Shown: positions 37,101 through 49,100 of the stretch, one piece after another
How the letters are laid out: each line of letters starts with the position of its first letter
Position numbering within the stretch: the first letter of the stretch is position 1
DNA from: Brachypodius melanocephalos
Lineage: Eukaryota; Chordata; Aves; Passeriformes; Pycnonotidae
Assembly (NCBI GenBank): GCA_013398615.1
Contig: VZSR01003803.1
Coordinates: forward strand, 4,970,050-5,034,049
Length of the DNA stretch: 64,000 nucleotides
Direction of reading: 5' to 3'
Position numbers and translations under genes: made by a program
The notes under the pieces: generated by a model
Seen by the model: only the letters and a program-made list of their open reading frames with translations
The model's database searches: none
Told to the model about the DNA's origin: nothing

Positions 37101-40100
37101 AGAATTTCATTGTTTTGTCTTATCCTTTTTTGAAATGGTAGATATGACAGAAGTGCTTGGTTTATCAGTGTTAAAACTGAGTTCAGGGCTGGGAGCACAC
37201 ATGAAAAACCAGAGATTAAAAGCATGGAGGAATTCTGGCTGACCTCACCATCCCATGCTGCATGTTCAGGAAAGTCCTGAAGTGAGAGCTAAAATGCATG
37301 TAGTAACATTATTTTTCTGTGTTACAATTCTATTCAATAATTTTCCTGCTCCATCTTGCTCCTGTGTGATGCAGCAGGCAGCAGCTACATTTTGTGGATG
37401 TTTTCCACAACAAATTAAGTCCCAGAAAGGAGCAGTGAATGTCACATCCCCAGATCATTTCCCCATCCTCAAACAATGTAATTAGTAAGGTACACAGTAG
37501 TAATTATCCTGGCTGAGATCTTAAAGGTAATGCTGTAAAAAACAGTGCACTTGACATGCTCTTGACTAAATGCCACTAATTTGAAGTAAGAATTACACAT
37601 TTACAACCCTAGGAAAATGCCAAAGTCCTTCAGGAACGGGCAGTTGCTTACATCAACACAGATTCTTCTATAGAAGGTGAGTCTTTTCTTTCAAACCTTA
37701 CCTGACTTTACAAGTGTAATTTTTTTTGTCCTTCATGAATTATTTACTGCATGAGATAGGTATTGTGGTGTACAGAGTAAGTGTAGCAAATACAGAATTA
37801 AGCAGAGAGAGAGAACAATTTAAATTTTCATGTTGCAAATAGTGCCATCCATGAGCTGCAGTCCACGTGTCTGAGTCCAGAATGTCTCCTGTGGAAGAGT
37901 TTATTATTCTGTGCTAATGAGCTGAGAGTTCTGTATGTTAAACTTAACTGCATTAGCTTTAATTTATAATTGTAGTTTGAATATATGACAGTCTGCTGCT
38001 TGTGCTGGTCACAACTCCAGCTCCTTTCCCTGTGGAATTATAATATTTTGAGACAATAAATTATTATGACTGTAAGACCCGAGGCTTACACTTTGTGGGG
38101 GTGGGAGATGCCTTGGTGCTTTGAGCCAGTGTGCTCACCTTTGTTGTTTGCCAGGAGAGGGGGGATTTTATCTTTATTACAGCAGAACTTAAAAAAAAAA
38201 AAAAAAGGCATTGAAAAGTGTTTCACAAAAAAACCTTATCCACCATTATCCAATTAACTGTGTCCTTCAGATTATAAGAAGAATACATTATTCAGGAATG
38301 GTGCTTAGAAACTGGCCTTTTTTTTTGAGAGGGCCCAACACTATGACCTATGTCATAAAATCCTTCTGAAATTTATTACAGATAGACCTTTTTTACTATT
38401 TTCTGTGCTGAAATAATAGTCAGAAGAGTCCTGTGAAGCTGCTCTGCATCATAACCTCAGTTATTCAGGGCGTTACTCTTCCCATGTCAAATCCAACTTA
38501 TTTGGGCTTCATGTGTGTGAATAAAATTGATATCTACAGACATATTTAGCAACTCTTTTTATGCCTGTCAGCTAAAAATTTTGTCTGTCACAAAAGGGTT
38601 GGAAAGAAAGAACAGCCAAACCCAGTTTCTAAATGCTCAGTTGGAGCTGGGGAATAAAGAGGGTTAGAGCTGTTCCTTCATTTATGCTGCCTACATGCTG
38701 TGTAAAAAGTAGAGCAGAATTTCACGCCTAGAAAATCTCACAAATGAAATAATAGCTTTACAAGTGCTTCATGTTCTCACCATGGATTGGAAGGCATATT
38801 TTTTAGTTGGTTTGCAGCCAACACGCTGCTGCCTTAACAATTTTCTTCTAAATCTTGATTGTTCAAACATGTCTCTTGCTTTATGCATTAAAGAAAATGT
38901 GAAAGCAAAACAACTGGAAAAGAAGCGCGTAATAAGGAAAAGAACACTGTGTTCAGTGCACTGGTTTAAGTGTCTTGGACATCCTCACCTGAGCAGTAAA
39001 ATCCCCTGTAGACTCATAGCATCCATGTACTCTGAAAATTATTTTGTTTATCATTCTCCACAACACTGCTTATACCACTTTTTGGACAGCAAATTATTTC
39101 TATTTTTTTGTCTTATAGTAATGAAAAGAAGCAAAGCAAGTTATTGTTTTGAGGACTTTAGTGGCTTTAATTTCCAGTTTTCACATACAAACTCTTCTTG
39201 GAAACATCATTAACATTATCTGGCATTTTTTCCATCATCTTACTTTTTGCCTTCTGTTCAACAAGAGCTTTGGGAAGTGTGTGAGTGACAAGGGCTTGTA
39301 GCTAATGAGGGATAACTAGGCATACTTTAGAGCTATGGGAAGGCTTAACTATATTACTGTGGAGGTACTGTAACCAGTACATTATTGTCTTGTAGTGGCA
39401 GTAGCTTACAAAGTGAGATCATGCAGTCTATTTCTATATATATTCTGAGGCAAGATTCAAATTCTTGACTTAGTCAAAAAGTTTATTCAAGAAAAGACTG
39501 CAGGGTTTAATCCATTAAGAAGATAATGCCACTAGTACATGAAGGGAAAATTTCCATGTCTTTGTTTTATTTTCAGGTAACTACACATTAAGAGTTGACT
39601 GTACCCCTCTCCTCTACAAACTGGTGTATAATCTGACAAAAGAGGTACAGAAACAATCTATTTTTCTGCCTTTCTAAGAATAAGTAAGACTCCAAGTTTA
39701 TTTGATAAACTTGGACTATTGAATAATGTCAAATCTATTTCATTGCTGTACTGGAAGAATCTTGATCCCACCAAAATCAGTAGTGAAACATCTCATCAGC
39801 AGTACACAGTCCATGCTCACAGCTCCTTAGTATTCTTAAAAGGATTGAAATGTGTCACTGACATAAGTAGAATCTGATTTGCAATATACAGTAAAGATAA
39901 TAATGATAAAAGCAAGATGGTAAAATGCTTGAGCAAGATCAATTCTCTAAAGTTATAAACATTGAAGAAAAATATTTTTGACATTGGCTAGCTACCATTT
40001 TCTCTCTCTTTGTTCACCTGAATCTCCTCCATATCTCACTGAGCCCCTGAAGTATGTGATAAATATTGAAGGATGAAGAAGGTTTTTTAACAGGTCTGAT

Positions 40101-43100
40101 GTATGGATTTGCATTATTTCAAGTGGTCTAACCATGACTCCTTTACTTTCACCTCTCAGGATACATTATCATAAGGCTGAAAGGTTGTGATCCATTGAAG
40201 CGTGGAACTTTATTTGCCATATGAGGAGTTAACCAGATTAGGCACCAGGCATGAGCCATTGCCACCATCCTCAGATGAGGATTTGTCTCAATTAACAGAA
40301 GACAGCTCTGTCTGACTTAAGCAACATGGGCTCCCTGTAAAGACTTTGGGTAAAAATAGGTGCCTTTAGGATGAGATTCATTTGACCAAATGTGATTGTC
40401 TACCTTTGTATGTACCGAACTCAAATGATTTCCTCCCCCTGATCTTAAGGGAACTCAGGTCACTCGGCCCAGCGTAATGTGCTCAGTAATGGCACTTGGT
40501 AGGATGACTCCAGGTACCAATCTCCCACCCTGCTGGGTGCATTCATCCCAAGTTATTTTCAAACACTGAAATGCCATGGTGTAGATTTGGGGAGGTTTAT
40601 CTATGCTATTCCCATGATTTTATTTTCTTTTCTACATTTTATTTTCCTATCAGTTCTTTCTATCCTAATCTTTCATCCTTGCAGAGGGAAGAAACTGTGC
40701 TGTTCAAATATTAGCTCTGACATTTGGCACACTGAAGAGCATTCTCTTTTGTGTATAAAAATTTTTGTGTCCTTAGTGCTGCAGGGCCCTTGATAAAATA
40801 ATTTACTTTCTGTCTGTAGTAAGCCACTAACTCAGGAAGACATTTTACTGCAAAAGATAAACAAAGTTACAAAAAAGTGCTCTGGGCTAAAAATAGTACT
40901 TCGCTCTTGATCTTAAGTCAACTATTCAGCTATTGCTGGTTTGAGTAGAAAACTTCCATTAAAGTATCATGCAAAGTACTTGAGACTGACTTGAATAAAT
41001 AAATGTCATATTTGCTGTTATTTTAGCTTTTAACAGTAGAAGCATGATGTAAACAATAGAAAACCGGGCAGCCTGACCCCTGATTATGCATGTCCAAAGG
41101 AAAATTACTTCTTTTCATATTAAGGTGTCCAACATCCAGTTATCCAACATCCAAAAATCTTTGCTCTCCTTGTCTTTTAGTGAGCCAGCTCTCACCAGAA
41201 AGAAGTGTAGTGTACACATGAAGTGTTTTCTTTCAGGTAGTTCTGCATTTAAGTGTGGTCCAGCTTACAGATGGGACACTTAGCTGTTGACTGGCTTTTT
41301 GGCCCTGCTTTACTGCCAGGGTTTAGACATTTGGTCACCACCAAATAGTGTCTGCAGTAGTTAAGCTCCAATTCCCCTCTGATTATCACTGCTTCTTTTG
41401 CAGTTATACTTAGAGAACTCTTCATCTTCTCTTGAGTTAGCACGAAGCTTATGCTGATCTTAGATTTGAAGCTAAGTGAAGGCAAATATTATGTTTTACT
41501 CTGCTCTCAGTGTTGTATGAAAAAGCTGACCAATGTTTTTTACATGACAAGAGCTGTTAGAATAACATCTTTGCCAGAGCATAGGTTGTTTTTGCTCCCT
41601 TATGTCAGAGTTCAGCTTGCTCTTATTAACATGCAGTTTCCACTTTAGCCCTAGGACTTGACCAGAGCATCCTGAAAGTGACAGCAGCCCAGCAGTTATT
41701 TCACAAAGTTGTTATTTTCCTGCTAGCTGCTGACACAACCTCAGAGGTCAGAACTCCTTGGAATTTCAATTCTGTATGTTTTTCAAGGTCGAATTTAAGT
41801 CTCAACAATATGGTGGGACTGTGTAAATGTCCGTGAACGTTTATGCTTCATATTTTGGGGAACAAGAATTTCCAATCCTCTGCACATCATAACTAATCTT
41901 ATATTTAAAGTACTGTGTCTATTAAAGTTTAAATGGAGTGGAGGTTGTTTAGGTGGAGACCAGGACTAGAGTCTTGATTTATCTCTCCTCTGTCACAGAT
42001 TTTCTAAGGTCTTTGGTCAACTTACTTTATACTCTTTCATAGTTTTGCTGGCAGTATGATGACAACACTAATACTTACTTTTTCCATCCTGGCTACAGAG
42101 CTTTAGGGGGTTTATTTGAGGCAAGGGTAAGACCTACATTTGTACATACAGTCTCTTGCACAATGATTCTCCAGGCTTGGTTGAGTCTCCTTGGAACTGC
42201 TATAATATGACTGGTTTGGACCCTTCCTTCCAGCACAATTCTTTTGTACCTTTCCTACAGAACAAGCAGTCAAATTTTAGGTTCAGCCTCGTTGAGAGAA
42301 TATTGTTGCTGTGCAGGGCAAACCTCAGGGCAAACAGGCTTGTGGTTGTCATCTCCCCTGTCATGCCTGCTGAAAGGAAAACATGCTCTAGTTTCTGGTT
42401 ATTATATATGCTGTTGTGTGTGTACATGCACATTCCCCCTCAAGTAGATGAGCTCCCGGTATCATCCTTTAGCTTTTTAACCTGTTCTTTCCTACTGTTG
42501 GTTTCAAGTGCTGTGAGATGCTTTCCCAGTTTGAGAATGCATAAATGTGTGTAACAAATGTCAATATTCACTTCCCTGCAGCTGGTAACACTGCTGGTTA
42601 AGAAGGATGCAGGGAGCTGCAAAGTGATAATGACTCAAGTTAGAGGTATTGCCAATGAGATTGTAATATTTCCCTCTCCAGATTTTAAGCCCTGATGAGG
42701 GTTATGAAAATAAATCTCTTTATGAAAGCTGGCTTGACAAAGATCCCGCATCTGAAAATAATACTTATCCCAGGTAAGTTGTTAATATGTTTGGGGCTTT
42801 TTTACCCCAATATTTTAATCATATCATGGCATGGCTACTCACCAGAACTTTTTGAGATATGCTATTTATGGCAGCAATACAAAGCCTTTTAGCACAAGGT
42901 GACTCTCTGGCGATACCTTTTATAGTAAAATAAAAATAAAATTTTATTATTTTTATTTAATGATGGTGACATTATTCCTGTGGTGAAGTGAAACCTTACA
43001 CTTTCTAAAGACCTTTTTATTAGTAGAAAATCAATTTGAAAAGCATTCAAAAAAAGCAGGGTGGGGGAAAAAGTTCAAAACATAATTTAGTCACCTACTA

Positions 43101-46100
43101 GAGGAGATAAAATCAAGATTGTCAGGATAAGCAAACAGTTGAAAGAAGCTGCCTAGAGCAGTAATTAAAAAACAGTAATTAAAAAACTTGAGATAATTAT
43201 TCCTTGTTTATACAATGGATGTAAATGTGTTACCTTACAAATCTATATATGTGTGTATTACGACATCATATTTGAAGGTATTACAACTCCAAAACACTCC
43301 ACCTGTGACTCAGAAAGGCTAAATCTTATTCACAGTGTGGCATTACTGACATAAGGTAAACAGAACTGCCCCTTTTTGTGATTTCACAAAAATTTTCTGT
43401 CTGTTTCTGGCCCTTCTAAGATGAGTTTCTGGATTCATTATACTCACTGAGATTTCTTCGTTTTGAAAAAGCTGCCAGATCTGATCTTTCTTGGTCGATG
43501 CACATGGCTCCTTGCAGAAATGTACACTAACTTCAGCTGGAACAGAAGAAACTTTTTTTTTTTTTTCTTTTTGAGCTGAGAAACACTAATTACTCACCAG
43601 GCCAGACATATAAACCTAAAGTTTAGCTTCAAACGTAAATATTTGAAAATACCCCGAGTGCTGGGTCTGTGTCCTGGCGTTTCCCGGCCCTGCCACTCCG
43701 CAGCTCCCCATCAGATGGCAGCGGTGACCCGCAGGTGCCGAGCGCCGCCCGTGCCTTTCCAGCGGGGATTGTTTATCGCTCTGGGATAAATCCTGCTGCG
43801 GAATGTGCCGAGCGCATAAACACATCTGTCTTTACACATACTGCTGCCCCATTCGTATTAGTCTGGAAAGAGATGATTGATGTTTTAAGATGGCAGAGGC
43901 ACGCCTGATGCAGTTTTATGGCTCCTGTGCATAAAGTGTTTGTTTGGTTTTTTAATGCCATCGCTGCTGTAACTACGATTGCTACAATTAAAAGGTCTTC
44001 CTAGCGATGTTGGATACTGAATCAGAGTGTTAGAATAAAATCAGTTAAGTAATTAAGCTTACCACTCATCTAGTCATTGATCTTACTAGTGTCCCTGATG
44101 TGCCCTTCAGAAGAACTGACCTCAATTTCGCTGAAAAATCTGCATTTTGTGTAAATTACTACCATAATGGTTCAGTAAGTGCTCTCAGTAAGATGCTGTC
44201 TTTTCTACATGCAGAATAAATAAACTGGGGTCAGGCAGTGATTTTGAAGCTTACTTCCAGCGACTGGGAATTGCATCAGGCAGAGCTCGTTACACCAAGA
44301 ATAGGGTAAGTCTGACAGATTGCTTGAAGAAGTTTGATAGTGCTGAGCAGTCATCCTGTTAAAAGCATTTATTCATAATTAATAAAAAAGCTTCAAAGCA
44401 TCTTTGACTGGTTTGTATATCAGTGACATTTCTTAATTTAGCAAGAAACCTAAATGTTTGGAGAATGAAACATGTTACAGTGATGTGTGTATTCTATAGG
44501 ACGTCAAGTTCATGGAGAGGTATTTATAGAGCCTGATTGAAGGTGGATAGTTTGTTCCACCATGCTATTAATAGTCCCCTTAATATACAGATCTTCCATA
44601 GTTGTGTTCAGAAACAGCTGCACAAGGTAAAAAGGGACTGTGGTCAAGGACTTCTGTTATCCAAACTCCAAACTGTTTTCACTCTTGGAGAAGGCAACCT
44701 CTGTGCAATGGAACTGGAGGCAGGTCTGTGTGGGTAGAGAGAAGGAAGCCTGCTCACTTAATCCTGTGCAACAGTCCACAGGTTCAGATTGCTTTGATTT
44801 TTCAATGGGAACACACAAAAATGAAGGATAGTAAATTGTGTTTTGTAGCAAATAGCCTTTTTGATTTGGAAACCATACAAAACATCAGAGTCATGAAGTG
44901 ATCAATACATCTTCTAACTGCAGTCAGAATACAGGGCATTGACAGATTTCCTTGCTCTTTTCCAGAAAGCAGACAAATTCAGCAATTATCCTGTTTATCA
45001 CACTGTGTATGAGACATTTGAGCTAGTGGAAAAATTTTACGACCCCACCTTCAAGAAACAGCTAACAATTGCCCAGTTACGAGGCAAACTGGTTTATGAA
45101 CTGGCAGATTCCCAGGTCATTCCATTCGACTGTAGAGACTACGGAGAAGCCTTAAAAGGATACAGCAACAGAATTTATAAATTGGCCAAGAAGCATGAAG
45201 AACAGCTGAAACTTTACAAAGTATCATTTGGTGAGTAACAGCCACAGGACTGTTTCTTAGGTGCATTAATTAGAATTGTGCAGGGACATGTTGCATCTCT
45301 CATAGCTCTGCAAATTAATTCTTTCCACTTTGAATTTTGCCATCACAGTAAAGAGCCTCTATTTTTTTTTTTTTTTTTAACACAACAAAGGTTTAATGCA
45401 TTATTGTCTTGACAAGAGGGTTATCACAATTTTCATGCATATTATTAATTACAGGCATTATTACAGTGCTCATGGGCAGTCAAGGACCTCAAATGTAGGA
45501 CAAAGAGGTATCTCAGCCTGCTTCTCACTTCCTTGCTTAAAAAAGAAGACAAGTCAAGTGTTTATGGCAACTGCTTGGAAATTGAGGGCCACAGGTGTCC
45601 ATTCCTCTTCATCCAAAACTTCATCTGACCCTGGGGGGCTTCCCCATCTCCCTCAGTGCCTGATTGCTATTTTCAAGCCACAGGAGCACTTTCCTAGCTC
45701 TCCTGTATGAATACATCCATTTGCTGAGCACCTGAACACGTTTGCTCTGGAGCCCATAAAACAGGTCTAAAGCAGCAGAATGCTCTGGACCCCAGGCTGG
45801 GATAACTTCCATGGTCATTTTCTGTGTCCCCTTTTTCTTCATCTTTTTTCCTTCTTGCCTTGCCCACTCCTTGTGTTTCTGCACCAGGGACATTTTTCAG
45901 TCCTAAGTCACTCGCTATCTGATGAACCCATGATTTAGAGATATAAACCACCCTTTGGAGATGCAGTCCTCGTTTGGGGTATGTGAAACATTGTAAGTAA
46001 CTCAAATTGAACCCAAATTTGGGGGAAATTAAAAATTACATTTGGAATGCCATGTAATGGTTTAGGTGAAAAATTGTTTACTATTTTGAAAATACATTCT

Positions 46101-49100
46101 TTTTTGTTAAAAGGCCTCTTGAGACAGAGGAAGCCTTGTGTGATGGATTGTCTGGTCTGAGATTCTGTAGAACACCAAGAGTTATTTCAATATGTTCTAG
46201 TGTTCACTGCAGCATGTCTTGTAAGATCAAATCTATTTTTTTTTTTTTGCAGTGGTAGAACATCTGTCAAAATCTCTGTGAGATAATTTATTTTCATTGG
46301 TTGAGTTTCTGTCTATTTTCAGATTAAAAGCTGCACAAACTGCCTCCTGACCAATGCACATATTCTCATTCCTAGAATCTAGAAGCAATCTTCTGTTTTT
46401 AGCTTTTTTTTCCTATCCAAATAACACTGAAACCTCTTCTTAATAACTTTATAAATGTGTCATTTTGACTATTTTTTACAAGGCAGGTTTTTCAGTCTCA
46501 TAATTATTTTCATGGCTCTTCTCTGATGCCTGATGAATTTTAAATTATTTCTTGAATGAAGCTATAATTTCTAATTTTTTATTTATTCTATTGCTCCAGA
46601 GTACATCAAATAACATAGGTAGGTTTTACAATACTGTGAAAATTAAAGTTTATTCCATTCGGCATTTTTCATATAATTGCTTATTGACAACACTGATTGT
46701 CAGAAAATTGTTGATTAAGCCTGACTAAATCATATAATTGCCCTTTAAAATAATAGATAAAAGTTCTTATTTGTATTTGGATTCACATTTGTGAATATGT
46801 GATTCTAGTCATGTGCTATCAGGAAATAATGTTTTCAAGTGGGGAAAAAAGAAATGTGATGTTTTCTAAAATAACCAACATTGACAACACTGAATAGCTA
46901 GTGAACACGAAGTTTCTTACATATTTTTCAGATGATTATTTTTTTTTTTTCTCTCTTAAATCCCCTCCTATTGCTTCTGAAATATAATCTGTTGCTGTGA
47001 TATGGCCATGATGTCAGCAGGGCAGAACTCTGCCCCCTGGCAAACTCAGAGCTCTTGCCACAGGGCTGTGGACAAGTCTGAATTCTCACCCTCACAAGGT
47101 GACGTGTCCCTCTGAGCTGCAGCCTGTAAACAGCTTGCATACATAAAATCTGAGCCTCCATTTGCACCAACTAAGCAACAGCAATAAGACAAAAAAGAAG
47201 CAAGTGTAGGCTTGTGAAGAATAAATAGGTTTGCTAGAATAGAAATAGAAGAGGAAACGAGCCTGAGGAACAGCTTTCAATAGGAGTCCTGGGAACAGAA
47301 ACCTGTCATGTGAAATTGGATGATAATTTTATGAACAGTGAAGGGATAATAGTTGCAAACGAAGGATTGGATTTAGGGGATGGTCTAATTGTATATCCCA
47401 TCCTCCTGCACAATTGAAGAGAGGATACTCTGGTTTAGCCAAAGTTTTCTGAAACTTGTGGGCAAAATTTCCAAGTTTTAATCTGTCTTTCTTTCTAATT
47501 GAGTTGAGTTTTGGTGGGGCCAGAAGTCAGCCTTGTAACATCCACCTGTGATTTACTTTACAAAAATTACTTGCATAAATCAATACTTTTCCCAGGTCTG
47601 TATTAAATAGAGCCTTCCGCAAGAAAATCATCCCAGCTGCTACTGCCATTGAAAGGAAGGGCTGCTGCTTCTCTAAGTTATTCCACATGTCTCAGATGTA
47701 CTGGGCTGGGACAGGGCAGGAAAAAGCAGCAGCCATTCCTGCCCACCTGCCTGCAGAGTCAGGCAAACCCTGGTCTGAGTGGCAGTGCTGTGGGACAGCA
47801 CAGAGGGACGTGGCAGGGACACCTCCTGCGCTGCAGTTCCACACGCAGCAAGCACAGGACTTGGCTACTTTAATCCGCTCTGGCTGTCCCTGTGTGCCAC
47901 AGCTGAGCCTTTTGTGCCTCACCTAACACTGCTCAATGCACGTTTCACACTCTCCTGTTGTGCTGTGAATCTTTCTCCGAGAGCAAACCCTGCTGTTCTT
48001 GCACAGCCTTCTGGACCAGCTGGTATTGCTGATGGAAGTCAGGATTTTTATACCTGAGCACCGCAGTGCATTTGTTAAACAGGAAACTGCAGAGCTCTCT
48101 CTTTGCAACCACAGCCAGTGTTTTGCTCGCAAGGCAGAGGGAAGATGTATGGTTGTGAAAGCTTTACCAAGCACTCTGCTTTACTGTTGGTCTCATTGCA
48201 AAAAGTATTTGCTAGTAGTGCAGCTCTTTGAAGTCTGCACTAGGGAAACCAATCAATTATGTGAAGACAACAAAATTAATGCTATTATATCAGCAGGACA
48301 AATGTAGTTCTCCCACTGGGCAACTGACAGGTGTATTTGGCTTAGTGAATACTATGAAGTTGTTCATGTCTTCCTTCCATTCCTAGATCCTCTTTTTTCT
48401 GCTGTGGTGAACTTCTCAAAGGCTGCTGCTGAATTTCATAGGAGACTTGAACAAGTTGACAAGAAAGAGTAAGTCAGGAAAAAAAAAGTTATATATATGT
48501 ATACATTTATGTCCTGGTTTGCCTTAGGTACCCAGAGTGACAGTTTTTTTATTTCTTCTACTACACAAGCATTCTCTCTGACTAGTGTAGAACAGAGCTC
48601 TGAACCCTGAGACAGACAGTATCTTTTAGGATGAATTACCAGATACAAGAATGACAGAAGAATGTTTCCTGTGATTGATAGTATGAGCTGTAGAGCTTAT
48701 TACTAGTATCAGGTTGTCATTAAAATTACTGTAATACATGGAAGGGCAGTTGTCAATGAAAGTTAGAGTTGGACTGAGATCTCTATTTAGACATCTACAC
48801 TTGAGTGTTGTAGGTGACGCCAAAATGTGTACTTCCAGCATACTTCAAAGACAGAGGATGGTACTTCAGAGTATCTGAGATACCCATATGATGCTTGAAA
48901 TCCTAAGGTCCCTGCAGGACTTCTGTGCCCTCTGATTGCAGTGACTGCAGGTCACATGTGGTACCAGTTGTGTTTAGGCAGCTCAATCCCATCCTTACTA
49001 TGTCACTGTATAGATTAGAACAGGACTATGGACATCTGGCTTATGTGTGGATACCAACATTTAGCTGTCTTCATCTATGAAAATTTCAGTCTTCCCTCTT

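Noticed and set aside
47649..48307. Overlapping frames on both strands in a GC-rich intronic patch
   Set aside because: Several mutually overlapping frames are expected from GC-rich composition; none resembles a known protein.
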